A stretch of 64,000 nucleotides of DNA from an uncultured Chthonomonas sp. (lineage in GTDB: Bacteria; Armatimonadota; Chthonomonadetes; Chthonomonadales; Chthonomonadaceae). A model generated the notes under the pieces. That model was not told the DNA's origin, did not search any database, and saw nothing but the letters and a program-made list of their open reading frames with translations. Numbering within the stretch: the stretch's first letter is position 1; each line of letters begins with the position of its first letter. The translations under genes and the position numbers were made by a program. The stretch is taken from contig CAIONQ010000107.1 of the NCBI GenBank assembly GCA_903859705.1, positions 1 to 64,000 of the forward strand, written 5' to 3'. Shown piece after piece: positions 9,527-18,584 of this stretch.

Positions 9527-9564
9527 AGGCATCCTGCACTTGTACCATGGACCGCAGGATGCCT
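9527..9564 (+). terminator. hairpin terminator after the RND operon
   Basis: Perfect 11-bp stem AGGCATCCTGC (9527-9537) with GCAGGATGCCT (9554-9564), a 16-nt loop, then a GT-rich tail. It sits 20 bp after the adaptor stop codon. Confidence 0.75.
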
Positions 9565-9678
9565 TGTTGGTTGAAAAAGCATTATATCGCAACATCTGAG
9601 ACACCGTGATCAATTGTCCCCCCGTATAATAATTGTATCTAAGGTACAACAAACAAGCTGACATTGTGGAGGATCACG

Positions 9679-10914
9679 TTGACCGTTGCACGAAACCTTG
9701 CGCTTACCGCACTGGCACTTATAACTGTATGTGGCGTACAGGCACAGCCATCGCCACCAAAGCCGGATGTTAAGGCCACTTCAAGGTCGTATGCCACTGA
9801 TCTGGACACAGTCATCAAGGATATTAAGGATAATTTCTGGGATTCAAAGCTTGGCGGTGTGAACTGGGCATCCATTGGCGACAGATATAAGTCTCAACTT
9901 CCGCAGATCAAATCCCGCAGAGAGTTTACAGGGCTTGTTAACCGTATGTTGGATGAGCTTAAGTCATCTCACACAGCTTATTATGACGTGGATGATTTTG
10001 AATATTATATGATCCCTGCGGTTATGACCCGCGATATGACGGGCCATCAATGTGAGCACATTGGGCTGATGGGCAAGTATCTTGAGAACGGTTCGTACCG
10101 AATTACAGGAATTATGGATGGTGGGCCCGCGCAAAAATCTGGTCTGCATGCAGGGGATGTAATTATTACAGCAGATGGTACGCCTTTTACCACGGCTGGA
10201 TCTGTGCAAGGAAAAGAAGGCAAGACTGTAAAGCTGATGGTTAGCAGAGATGGTGCCGGAAAACCGGTTTTGGTGGATATTGTGCCCATTAAGCAGAACC
10301 TACTCAGGGGATTTTTGAATGCGACGCGCAACTCTGCTAAAGTGACAACGGTAGCAGGCAAGAGGATCGCGTACGTGCATTTGTGGACAATGGCGAATGA
10401 CCAGTTTAAGCAAGCTCTGGACAACCTTATGACATCCGATTTGCATGATTCTGACGGCCTTATTCTTGATCTGCGCGACGGTTTTGGTGGCAACCCATTT
10501 GGATACGCGGACGTTTTAACCAGGCCCGATGTGGAGTGGGAATCTACTTACCATGGCGGTTTGAAGACATCCATGAATACTGGTTACCATCAACCGATTG
10601 TAATACTGATTAATGAAGGTACCCGGAGTGCAAAAGAGTTTTTGAGTTATCAACTGCAGAAAATGCACCGCGCCAAATTGGTGGGGACAACTACAGCTGG
10701 AGCATTTCTAGGTGCGGGAAGCTTTAATGTTGGCGACACGGGAGTGCTGGAAATGGCGATCCTCGGGCTAAAAGTAGACGGGAAGTTACTTGAAAAAAAT
10801 GGAGTGGCACCGGATATCAGGGTAGAGCCCTATCACTCGTATCAACAGGACGATGCGCAGCGCAAAGCTGCAGAAGCTTTGCTGCTTTCGGAAATTAAAA
10901 CTGCAGGGAAATAG
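9679..10914 (+). CDS. secreted S41-family peptidase with PDZ domain
   Basis: The start is set at TTG 9679 because GTGGAGG (9666-9672) lies six bases before it; the protein then opens with a clean Sec signal peptide (about residues 1-23, cleavage after VQA). A helical N-terminal region, a PDZ domain (about 120-200) and the S41 protease core follow. The catalytic serine is probably in NEGTRSAKE, with the conserved Glu nearby. CtpA-type Ser-Lys peptidases have a lysine at a position that is not obvious here, so the tricorn-like S41B mechanism is the better fit. It probably cleaves periplasmic or envelope proteins. A TATAAT hexamer at 9625-9630 could be its -10 box. Confidence 0.85.
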   Translation: MTVARNLALTALALITVCGVQAQPSPPKPDVKATSRSYATDLDTVIKDIKDNFWDSKLGGVNWASIGDRYKSQLPQIKSRREFTGLVNRMLDELKSSHTAYYDVDDFEYYMIPAVMTRDMTGHQCEHIGLMGKYLENGSYRITGIMDGGPAQKSGLHAGDVIITADGTPFTTAGSVQGKEGKTVKLMVSRDGAGKPVLVDIVPIKQNLLRGFLNATRNSAKVTTVAGKRIAYVHLWTMANDQFKQALDNLMTSDLHDSDGLILDLRDGFGGNPFGYADVLTRPDVEWESTYHGGLKTSMNTGYHQPIVILINEGTRSAKEFLSYQLQKMHRAKLVGTTTAGAFLGAGSFNVGDTGVLEMAILGLKVDGKLLEKNGVAPDIRVEPYHSYQQDDAQRKAAEALLLSEIKTAGK

Positions 10915-11120
10915 GGGTAGAAGTAGGAAAGAGGGAAGTCCGTGGGAACGGGTAAATGCTGCGTTGAGGAAGTATGCTGGTGGTTTGGAGATGCTGTTTT
11001 TTGTATGAAGGCGGTGAGCGGGTGGTAATCAGGTATTATTTAGGCATCGTTTTAGCCTCGCCTCATAATCGAGTTTGGCGGGCTTGATTGGCCAGTTTGA
11101 TCATTCAGGAGTTCACACGC

Positions 11121-12446
11121 ATGGCTTTTATCTCTAAGTGGCGGAATTCGGCCCGGGGTGTTGCAGCGCTCTCCGCCGTTGCGGCGGCGGCATGGCTGCC
11201 TTTACGGGCAGCAGCAGATGAGGTTGTTGTTGGGCACTTAAGTCTCACCCCTATCGAGAATATTAAGTCTATTGTTCCGCAGAAGGCTAAGCTTACAGAC
11301 AAGAAGCCGGCTGCTATTACCCGCGAGCCAGAGTATCGTGGCAAGCCGCAGTACGGCAGCATTACGCTAGGAACATCTTCGCGGGCAACTGTGTATTTCG
11401 CACTGGATACGATCCCTGGAGATCACGCTCCCAAGCTGTATATCGATATTAACGGTACAGGCAACTTGCTTGATCGCTCTGCAAACATCACTTTGCATCC
11501 GCTTACTGAATTTGCAACAAGCAATGGCACTGTTACTTCGGCTGTTGCAAAAGCTGGCTCCAACGTGCCGATAGGGGCTATGGTTCCGACTATAGCACGT
11601 TACGATAATAAGGGCGTTGTAGAGGAGATGCGATACCCAGTACTGTTCACGCTTTTCGGCGATGAACTGGATTACACCGTTGCTGTACAGCGCACTGGCT
11701 CTATCTCCGTTGGTGGCAGAACACTGCGAATTGCGTTGGTGGATACCGATGGACGCGGCGTATTCAGCAGCGTAGCACATGCGGAAGATAAAGGCCCGGT
11801 GGTTAAACTGCTAGTCGACGCAAACGACGACGGTAAGTTTGATCCTAAGAAAGAGACATTTGACCTGGCGAAGCCACTGCGGCTTGCAGGTACCGCTTTT
11901 GAGTTTGCATCGTCAAATGCCGCGGGCACTGTTCTTGCACTCAAGACCACCGATAAGCGCCCAGAGGGTGCAATAACCCCGGAAGACCTGGCTGTTGGCT
12001 CTGAGATTATCGACTTTGTAGCAAAGTCCATTAATGGCACGACCATCAAGTTCCCGAACGGTTTCAAACACAAGGTTGTGATGCTTGATTTCTGGGCAAC
12101 GTGGTGTGGCCCATGTGTTGCCGAGATCCCGAACATCGTAAGTGTTTACAATCAGTACCATCAGAATGGGTTTGAAATTGTTGGTATCAGCCTCGACAAG
12201 GCAAACATGAAACAGGCGGTAGTTGATTTCTGCAACGAGCATAACATGCCATGGGAGCAGATCTACGATGGCGGGTACTGGAACGCCGAGATTGCTAAGC
12301 TCTTTGGTGTGGATTCCATTCCGCGTGCATTCCTTGTAGATGGTGATACGGGAGTGATTGTTGGTATGAGCGATGCCATTCGCGGCGAGGGCCTGACAAA
12401 TGCGCTTACCAGGGCCCTGATGAAGAAGAACCTGCTTCGCAATTAA
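11121..12446 (+). CDS. secreted TlpA-like thioredoxin-fold protein with large N-terminal domain
   Basis: ATG 11121 has AGGAG nine bases upstream and gives a 441-residue protein with a Sec signal peptide (about 1-35). The C-terminal 140 residues are a TlpA/ResA-like thioredoxin domain with WCGPC (Cys329, Cys332) and the cis-Pro region SIPRAFLVD. The roughly 280-residue domain between is not recognised. It contains two acidic loops resembling calcium sites, DINGTGNLLD and DANDDGKFD. A periplasmic thiol-disulfide reductase is the likely role and the partner is unknown. A strong terminator follows. Confidence 0.85.
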   Translation: MAFISKWRNSARGVAALSAVAAAAWLPLRAAADEVVVGHLSLTPIENIKSIVPQKAKLTDKKPAAITREPEYRGKPQYGSITLGTSSRATVYFALDTIPGDHAPKLYIDINGTGNLLDRSANITLHPLTEFATSNGTVTSAVAKAGSNVPIGAMVPTIARYDNKGVVEEMRYPVLFTLFGDELDYTVAVQRTGSISVGGRTLRIALVDTDGRGVFSSVAHAEDKGPVVKLLVDANDDGKFDPKKETFDLAKPLRLAGTAFEFASSNAAGTVLALKTTDKRPEGAITPEDLAVGSEIIDFVAKSINGTTIKFPNGFKHKVVMLDFWATWCGPCVAEIPNIVSVYNQYHQNGFEIVGISLDKANMKQAVVDFCNEHNMPWEQIYDGGYWNAEIAKLFGVDSIPRAFLVDGDTGVIVGMSDAIRGEGLTNALTRALMKKNLLRN

Positions 12447-12471
12447 ACTGTAGGCAGAGGTGCATTAATAT

Positions 12472-12509
12472 ACAGTCACCCTCTCCGTAAAATCGGAGAG
12501 GGTGACTGT
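12472..12509 (+). terminator. strong intrinsic terminator
   Basis: A perfect 16-bp stem (12472-12487 with 12494-12509), loop TAAAAT, 25 bp after the TlpA-like stop codon. The T-tract is short, but the stem is GC-rich. Confidence 0.85.
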
Positions 12510-12534
12510 TTCATGTATGAGACTAATAATATCC

Positions 12535-12906
12535 ATGAACCGTATCAACATTAACCAATGTGAACAATTTGCAACCAAGGATACCTCTCTTATTCGCGAG
12601 ATATTGGCACCTCGTAATTCCGAAGTGGCAAGGCAGAGCCTGGCAGAGGCTGTTGTGCCTCCCGGTTGCCGTACGCTTGCTCACTATCATCCGCTAACCG
12701 AAGAGATATACTATATTCTCTCGGGGGAAGGTTTGATGGCGTTAGAGGCAGATTCCATGGTTGTGGTTCCTGGAGACGCAGTTGGTATACTGCCGCGCCA
12801 GCGCCATCAAATAGAGAATACAGGTGAGGCTCCCCTGGTGTTCCTGTGCTGCTGCGTACCTGCGTACGAGCATGAGGATACGGTAGAGTGTGCTTCACTG
12901 CTGTAA
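12535..12906 (+). CDS. small cupin-fold protein
   Basis: A 123-residue single-domain cupin. Motif 1 is HYHPLTEEIYYILSGEG (two His and a Glu as metal ligands) and motif 2 is PGDAVGILPRQRHQIENTG (third His). Such proteins resemble mannose-6-phosphate isomerase-type cupins, and their substrates cannot be inferred. The start is uncertain: ATG 12535 and ATG 12517 are both possible, and neither has a good ribosome-binding site. It ends 32 bp before mutL, so the two are probably co-transcribed. Confidence 0.82.
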   Translation: MNRININQCEQFATKDTSLIREILAPRNSEVARQSLAEAVVPPGCRTLAHYHPLTEEIYYILSGEGLMALEADSMVVVPGDAVGILPRQRHQIENTGEAPLVFLCCCVPAYEHEDTVECASLL

Positions 12907-12937
12907 CGCGATATTTAGTAACGGAGTTGGTGGTTTA

Positions 12938-14839
12938 ATGGCTGATGGCCGCATAGTATTGTTGGATGAGAACACGGCAAACAGGATTGCAGCCGGCGAG
13001 GTTGTTGAACGCCCGGCCTCAGCTGTTAAGGAGCTTGTTGAGAATGCGATTGATGCTGGCGCCACAGTGATCCAGGTGGCGCTGGAAGAGGGTGGCAAGC
13101 GGCGTATTGTGGTTTCTGATAATGGTTTCGGTATGAATAGAACCGATGCAATTATGGCTCTGCAGCGCCACGCAACCAGTAAAATTCGCTCTGCAGATGA
13201 TCTCTTCGCTATTCACACGCTTGGTTTCAGGGGGGAAGCGCTCCCATCAATCGCGTCGGTATCTCGATTTTCCCTGCTCTCTCGAGCTCAAGAAGATGAA
13301 GTAGGATCTCTGCTTAATGTAGAGGGGGGAGATCTACTGGATGTTTCTGATGCCGCTGTTAGTGCAGGAACAACGATAGAAGTTGCGGATCTATTCTTTA
13401 ACACTCCAGCGCGTTTGAAGTTTCTGAAAAGCACCTCAGCAGAAATGGCAAGGGTGCTGGATGCCCTTGGTAACCTTAGTATCGCTTATCCACATGTTTC
13501 CATCAGGGTGCAGCACGGGAACGTAACAAGTTTCACCAGCCCAGGCACTGGCGAGCCTCTTGCGGCGATTGCAGCTGTGTGGGGCAGGGAAGCGGCCCGC
13601 AAGCTAATTCCAATATCTAACGAAAGCCCGGGACTTTCTATTAGTGGGTTTGTATCAACGCCAGACGTAACGCGACCGGGCAGATCGCACGAGCTGTTTT
13701 TTGTGAACAAACGGCCAATTAAGAGCCGCCTGCTTGCTCATGCTTTAGAAGATGCATTTCGGGCATTGACGCCGGATAGCCGTTTCCCGCTGGCTACTGT
13801 ATTTGTGGAAGTTAACCCGGATATGGTGGATGTAAACGTTCACCCAACCAAGACCGAGGTGAAGTTTACACGGGATGGGGAGGTGCACCATGCCGTTAGT
13901 CAGGCAATTAAGGGGGCCTTACTTCGTTACGGAATAGTGCCAACCGCTACGGCAGTTCCCATGCAATCCAATTCCGGGATGGATGCGCTCATAGATCAGC
14001 GACCATCGGAACAGCCACTCTTATTCGGCAACGAGAGTAGGGATTCGGCATTCCTATCGAGAGATGCGTTTACGCTTGCATCGGTGCAACCTTCCGACGC
14101 TGATTATTCCGGCGAAGCCGAGTCCCAGGCAGAACTGGACCTTCCGACCCTGATTGTTCCGCTGACTGCCCCTGTGCTGGGAAGTGGAGGAATAGTTGGG
14201 ATTCCAGAGGATACGTTGCCTTTGCAGCCACCTCCCCAGCCCCGGCCTTTTGCCGAACGCCTGCGTGAGTTTACGGTTCTTGGCCAGGCGCAGAACACGT
14301 ACATCATAGCGCTTACGCCCGATGGGCTCGCCGTTATCGATCAACATGTTGCACATGAGAGAGTATTGTACGAACGATTAACTGTAAAGCGATTCTCCAT
14401 GGGGATACCTGTTCAGCGCCTCGCAATTCCACTGACGGTAAGCATGAGCAAGCGCGAGGCACTGTTGCTGTTGGAGCATTGCGATAGCTTTGCACAATCT
14501 GGTTGGGAAATATCACCGTTCGGCGGCGAGAGCTTTGTTGTGCGGGCCATACCGGCCGTACTGGCAAATAAGCAGTACGAACGTATTCTGAAGGACATGA
14601 TTGAGGAGCTTGTAAATCAGAGCATCTCACGCAAGCTACTCGTGCAGCGCGATCATGTAACGATTACAAATGCCTGCAAAATGGCTGTGAAAGCGGGGGA
14701 TCCGCTTACGATTCCTGAGATGACTGCGCTGTTGGAGCAGCTTGCGGAAACCGAAAACCCATACCTGTGTCCACATGGTAGGCCGATTGTGGTTACTATT
14801 GGGTTTGGCGATATCGACAAGTTGTTCAAGCGTGCCTGA
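12938..14839 (+). CDS. mutL: DNA mismatch repair protein MutL
   Basis: The start at ATG 12938 has ACGGAG upstream and gives 633 residues. The GHKL ATPase motifs are present: motif I ELVENAIDAGA, motif II DNGFGM, motif III GFRGEAL. A variable Pro-rich linker leads to the C-terminal dimerisation/endonuclease domain, which carries DQHVAHERVLYE (the DQHA(X)2E(X)4E nickase motif with Val for Ala) together with ACKMAVKAG and CPHGRP. MutL couples MutS mismatch recognition to strand incision. These motifs indicate the self-nicking type found in bacteria without MutH. mutS is not in the window. Confidence 0.97.
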   Translation: MADGRIVLLDENTANRIAAGEVVERPASAVKELVENAIDAGATVIQVALEEGGKRRIVVSDNGFGMNRTDAIMALQRHATSKIRSADDLFAIHTLGFRGEALPSIASVSRFSLLSRAQEDEVGSLLNVEGGDLLDVSDAAVSAGTTIEVADLFFNTPARLKFLKSTSAEMARVLDALGNLSIAYPHVSIRVQHGNVTSFTSPGTGEPLAAIAAVWGREAARKLIPISNESPGLSISGFVSTPDVTRPGRSHELFFVNKRPIKSRLLAHALEDAFRALTPDSRFPLATVFVEVNPDMVDVNVHPTKTEVKFTRDGEVHHAVSQAIKGALLRYGIVPTATAVPMQSNSGMDALIDQRPSEQPLLFGNESRDSAFLSRDAFTLASVQPSDADYSGEAESQAELDLPTLIVPLTAPVLGSGGIVGIPEDTLPLQPPPQPRPFAERLREFTVLGQAQNTYIIALTPDGLAVIDQHVAHERVLYERLTVKRFSMGIPVQRLAIPLTVSMSKREALLLLEHCDSFAQSGWEISPFGGESFVVRAIPAVLANKQYERILKDMIEELVNQSISRKLLVQRDHVTITNACKMAVKAGDPLTIPEMTALLEQLAETENPYLCPHGRPIVVTIGFGDIDKLFKRA

Positions 14840-14961
14840 ACAATTAGGGTCTCATCTTGCGTAAACATACTACCGAACGTTTCCGTGGTAACATAGTGTT
14901 AACCGGTAAATGCGGTACAGTGGGAGCTTCTGGAGTGAAATTGAGAGAGGTTAGCAAAGCC

Positions 14962-15513
14962 ATGAAGGCGTTTTCCATTCTGCTTGCATGTGCTGTTATT
15001 GTAGGGCTGGTTGGGGGCACACCACAACCAGTAAATGCCGATACACAGGCTGTAAAGCAACAAATTCAGGCGGAGTATATGAAGGCCGATGCCGCCACTA
15101 GAACGAAAGACATCAACGCATTGATGTCTCACTACACTTCAGATTTTAAGCTCAAGACTGCCTCAGGGAAAATACTGGGGCTGGATAAGATCAAAGACAA
15201 TTTAATCTGGCAATTTGTTGCCACCAAGCAAGTAAAAGAGATTTCGTTCCGGATACAGAGCATAACTGTTAGCGGCAATACTGCTGTACTGCTTGTTAAG
15301 CAATCGGAAACCCTGGTAGTGATGATGGAAGGTGTGCAGCACACGCTGGAAAGCACACAGATATCATCTGATACGTGGTTAAAAACCCCTTCGGGTTGGA
15401 AGCTGAAGGCTCAAACTGTAAAGCTCTCCAACACTCTGGAGGATGGTAAGGTTAAGTCTACAGCATCAATCGTTCTCCCAACTCGGGAATTGAGGGCTTC
15501 ACATGTTGCTTAA
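14962..15513 (+). CDS. secreted NTF2-like (SnoaL/DUF4440-type) protein
   Basis: ATG 14962 with GAGAGAGG upstream gives 183 residues: a signal peptide (about 1-26, ending near VNA) and one NTF2-like alpha+beta barrel. The pattern of helix, DINALMSHYTSDFKL, then beta strands ending in WLKTPSGWKLKAQTV is typical of DUF4440/SnoaL-like folds. No catalytic residues can be assigned. Its last 11 bp overlap the start of the following SDR gene, so translation is probably coupled. Confidence 0.75.
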   Translation: MKAFSILLACAVIVGLVGGTPQPVNADTQAVKQQIQAEYMKADAATRTKDINALMSHYTSDFKLKTASGKILGLDKIKDNLIWQFVATKQVKEISFRIQSITVSGNTAVLLVKQSETLVVMMEGVQHTLESTQISSDTWLKTPSGWKLKAQTVKLSNTLEDGKVKSTASIVLPTRELRASHVA

Positions 15514-16258
15514 TGGCAAGGTAGTGCTGGTAACGGGCGGTGGACGCGGGCTGGGTGGCTGCATCAGCAGGGTGGTGGCTGGCCAGGGCGCGCATGTGGC
15601 TATAAACTATGCCAATGGCAGCGATGCTGCAGAGGGTACTGCTGCAACTATCCGGAAAAATGGCGGTATCGCCGAGCTTTATCATGCAGATGTTCGGGAT
15701 GCTGCGGCAGTCGATAAGATGGTTTCTGATGTAATCGATCGCTTTGGGCGCCTCGATGCAGTTATCAACAATGCCATTGCGGGTAAACAGCACGGTCCAT
15801 TTATGGAGGCAACCGAGCAAGATTTTGATACAGCCTTTGATTTTGGCTGTACTGCAGTTGTGAACACAATAAAGGCTGCGCGGCCGCATATGATCAAACA
15901 GGGTGGGGGCAGAGTGGTAAACATCGTTACCGAGATCTGGAATATGTGCCCTTCAAACTGGACGGTTTATATGGCGGGCAAAGGTGCCATGGTCGGAATG
16001 TCTCGCTCTCTAGCCGGCGAGCTTGGGCCAGACAATATCACGGTAAACATGGTGGCGCCGGGGTGGATGGTGGATGAAAAGGTGGATCCTACATCCGACG
16101 ACTCCCTGAACTTTGCAAAGACCATTCCGCTGCGCAGGCACGGCAGTGGCGATGAGATTGGCAATGCGTGCGTATTTTTCCTAAGCGATCTCGCCTCGTA
16201 TGTAACGGGAGCCTATTTGCCGGTAACGGGCGGCAGGGTAAATCAGGCAGGCGTTTAA
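15503..16258 (+). CDS. short-chain dehydrogenase/reductase
   Basis: A 251-residue classical SDR, NAD(P)-dependent. The Rossmann motif is TGGGRGLGG, the NNA motif is NNAIAG, and the catalytic Tyr and Lys are in YMAGK. The usual catalytic Ser, 13 residues before the Tyr, appears to be Thr (NIVTEIWN), which can be functional but is uncommon. The closest family look is FabG-like 3-oxoacyl-ACP reductase, but the substrate is unknown. GAGGG lies 6 bp before the ATG, inside the overlapping upstream gene. Confidence 0.88.
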   Translation: MLLNGKVVLVTGGGRGLGGCISRVVAGQGAHVAINYANGSDAAEGTAATIRKNGGIAELYHADVRDAAAVDKMVSDVIDRFGRLDAVINNAIAGKQHGPFMEATEQDFDTAFDFGCTAVVNTIKAARPHMIKQGGGRVVNIVTEIWNMCPSNWTVYMAGKGAMVGMSRSLAGELGPDNITVNMVAPGWMVDEKVDPTSDDSLNFAKTIPLRRHGSGDEIGNACVFFLSDLASYVTGAYLPVTGGRVNQAGV

Positions 16259-16471
16259 TCAGTCCATCATATGGTTATCAATGTGCCTTTGGTACTCTCG
16301 CATGTCTTGTTGATTTTGAGCTATCGCCTTATCCACCTCGGCGATAGCTCTACTTGGATCGTTGTTACACTGTAACAGGCGCTTATCTAAATCTGCTTCT
16401 CTGCGCTTTTGGACCTGTAAGTAGCAGATAATTGGGGCAAGCGCAAGAACCAGGTAGCCGAGTAAGCTCAT
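16259..16471 (-). CDS. small membrane-anchored protein of unknown function
   Basis: A 70-residue protein with one N-terminal membrane segment (about 4-19) followed by a highly charged, probably coiled-coil helix (KRREADLDKRLLQC and onward). A GGGAGG ribosome-binding site overlaps the stop codon of the gene upstream, which argues that it is translated as the last gene of that operon. It ends directly against the convergent SDR stop codon with no intergenic base. No family is recognised. Confidence 0.6.
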   Translation of the reverse strand: MSLLGYLVLALAPIICYLQVQKRREADLDKRLLQCNNDPSRAIAEVDKAIAQNQQDMREYQRHIDNHMMD

Positions 16472-16480
16472 GACTGCAAT

Positions 16481-17773
16481 TTACCTCCCATTTAAGTGTG
16501 GTGATGCAAGGTTTTGAACCTGTGTTGCAGGCTCCCAATCACAGGTAACGCCATGGTGACCGTCGGCAAACTCTACTCCATTACCGTTCCATAGCAGACC
16601 CTTGTTGCGGCTATTTGATTGAACAGATATCCTGCGAATACCCAGGCGTTTTACGGATACCATTTCTCCGGCATCACATTTGCCGTTGCCGTTTCTATCA
16701 AACCACACAGATATTCCGTTCAGCTCAGCCCCTGTAAGTGCACCATCGTGGTTGTTATCCAGCGATTGAAGCGGCTCGTATCCATTCTTCCAGAATATCC
16801 ACCAGGTGCATGTACCGAACAGCTGCTGACCGGATTTAACTGTGCCCGTATTGTGTGGGTCCCATACCAGGATACCTGCTGTTGGCTTTACCCAGCTCCA
16901 TTTCAGGGGTTTGCCGTTTCCCAGCATGTCGAAAGATACTCGTGCCTTGTCCGACTGGTTTTCAATGAGCGCATCCGGCGTAGTGATCTGTTCGGTGCTG
17001 ATGACTATGGGAGTAACTACTCTCTGCTGTCCCTTAATATCCGCAACGGTAGCCTTCATGGTATCGAGTTCCGTTGCCTCGGAAGCTGACAGGCGACGTC
17101 CCTGCTGTAATCGCATAATGCTTGTGTAGGCCTCCTCAGAAAGCAAGAAATAGGTTAGGTGCCCGGCTCCTGATTGATCAGCCGGCAATCCAAGTTTGTA
17201 GGCCATTCTGTACGCGTACAGGGCAGTTTGGCGAATGGCTTCTCTTGCTGAGGGGTTGTTGGGTTGCTTAATCTTTAGAGCAACGGCGGCGACAGGAACC
17301 GTTTCTTTGTACCGTAATCCCTCTTCAAGCTGAAACGCCTGGCCGAACCAGTGAAGTGCATCTTTAGGGTTTCGCCGCACGGAATCAAGATAGTTTTGCA
17401 GTGCATGCTGATACATTGCTACATCTGCCGGCGATAGTTTTGCATCAGACCGAACTGTGTTTATTCGTGGGCTTGAGGGACCGAAACGGGGCAAGTTTTT
17501 ATCATCGTACACACTAATGGATTCGGCTTTAAATGCAAAGGCAGCACTTTGAATACGGGCAAGCGTGTAGTAGCCATCGGCATCCGTAGGGTGTGCTTTT
17601 ACGTAATCACCAACATTCTTGAGCAGACGGGCGATGGGCATCTGGGTGCCGGCCATCCACTTCGCGTGCGCGTTGCGAAGGATGGTGGTAGGAACTATTA
17701 TGATACATACCATAAACGCCACATATTTCAGTTGCCTTGTAGTGTATTTAACCACGTGGGTAAATCCGATCAT
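16481..17773 (-). CDS. membrane or secreted protein with C-terminal EF-hand-like calcium repeats
   Basis: ATG 17773 is preferred over an ATG five codons earlier because GGAG precedes it by nine bases. The protein (430 residues) has an N-terminal hydrophobic segment (about 16-35), a helical repeat region that may be TPR-like (TDADGYYTLARIQ and NPKDALHWFGQAF), and a C-terminal region with two Asp/Asn-rich loops, DNNHDGALTGAE and DRNGNGKCDAGE. The surrounding pattern (a Phe-Gly/Trp-rich stretch, EF loop, VWFDRNGNG, then LGI) resembles the calcium-binding module at the end of many secreted RTX-like proteins. It lies downstream of tdk with a 31-bp gap. Confidence 0.7.
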   Translation of the reverse strand: MIGFTHVVKYTTRQLKYVAFMVCIIIVPTTILRNAHAKWMAGTQMPIARLLKNVGDYVKAHPTDADGYYTLARIQSAAFAFKAESISVYDDKNLPRFGPSSPRINTVRSDAKLSPADVAMYQHALQNYLDSVRRNPKDALHWFGQAFQLEEGLRYKETVPVAAVALKIKQPNNPSAREAIRQTALYAYRMAYKLGLPADQSGAGHLTYFLLSEEAYTSIMRLQQGRRLSASEATELDTMKATVADIKGQQRVVTPIVISTEQITTPDALIENQSDKARVSFDMLGNGKPLKWSWVKPTAGILVWDPHNTGTVKSGQQLFGTCTWWIFWKNGYEPLQSLDNNHDGALTGAELNGISVWFDRNGNGKCDAGEMVSVKRLGIRRISVQSNSRNKGLLWNGNGVEFADGHHGVTCDWEPATQVQNLASPHLNGR

Positions 17774-17804
17774 AGCGTAGTTCTCCATGGATCATAAAGG
17801 CATG

Positions 17805-18569
17805 TTATGCATCGGCAAACATCGTTAACTGCAGGTCTGCATCGGTTTCAACAGCATCCGATGGCATTGCCGGCGCTGGCGCACGCGGTTTGGAAGCGGG
17901 TTCCACCTTGTCGTTGGCGGGATAGGGTGTCTGGCGCTTCTTTCGCCTTGTGGGGACACTTGTGGGGGCATTGCGAACGATGTGGCACTTGCGGCATCGT
18001 GCCTCGTAGCTCTCATCGGCGCCAATCAAAATCGTTGGTTCATCCCACGATGCGGGTTTCCCATTTACCAGGCGTTGGGTGCGGCTTGCCTCCTCGCCAC
18101 AAACCTTACATATGGCATGGAGTTTCATAACGTTGTCTGCAAGTGCCATCAGGCGAGGCATAAAGCTGAATGGAGTTGCCCGAAAGTCCTGATCCAACCC
18201 GGCGGCGAAAACATCTACTCCGGAATCGGCCAGGCGCATGCAGAGATCAACCACGGCCTCATCCAGAAATTGTACTTCTTCAATTCCTACAACCTGAACA
18301 CCAATATCCAGCAAGGCTTCCATTTCGGCGGCAGAAGAGATGGCAATGGCGTTGAAACGTGTGTCATCGTGCGTACGGATGACGGTTGTATCGCACCGTG
18401 TATCCAGGGACGACTTGAAAACCTGTACTTTTTTGCGAGCATGCATCGAGCGCCTTACAAGGCGAATTAACTCCTCTGTTTTGCCCGAGAACATGCTTCC
18501 GCAGATTACAGTTAAGGAACCGGAGTGCCTCCGAATTGCCACGCTATTCCATCTCATGTGCTTACGCAC
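17805..18569 (-). CDS. tdk: thymidine kinase (type II)
   Basis: This enzyme phosphorylates thymidine with ATP in the pyrimidine salvage pathway. The 254-residue protein has the P-loop GSMFSGKT (24-31), a GIEEVQFL Walker-B-like strand, the lasso/zinc half CKVCGEEASRTQR and the second zinc pair CRKCH. A Pro/Lys-rich C-terminal extension of about 50 residues goes beyond the usual end. The start is probably GTG 18569 with AGAAGGGA just upstream; an ATG four codons later is the alternative. It follows moaA by 15 bp. Confidence 0.95.
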   Translation of the reverse strand: MRKHMRWNSVAIRRHSGSLTVICGSMFSGKTEELIRLVRRSMHARKKVQVFKSSLDTRCDTTVIRTHDDTRFNAIAISSAAEMEALLDIGVQVVGIEEVQFLDEAVVDLCMRLADSGVDVFAAGLDQDFRATPFSFMPRLMALADNVMKLHAICKVCGEEASRTQRLVNGKPASWDEPTILIGADESYEARCRKCHIVRNAPTSVPTRRKKRQTPYPANDKVEPASKPRAPAPAMPSDAVETDADLQLTMFADA

Positions 18570-18584
18570 ATCCCTTCTAAAAAG

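Noticed and set aside
12890-12937. Longer N-terminus of MutL starting inside the cupin gene
   Set aside because: The extra residues are not part of any MutL; ATG 12938 has a ribosome-binding site and gives the normal N-terminus.
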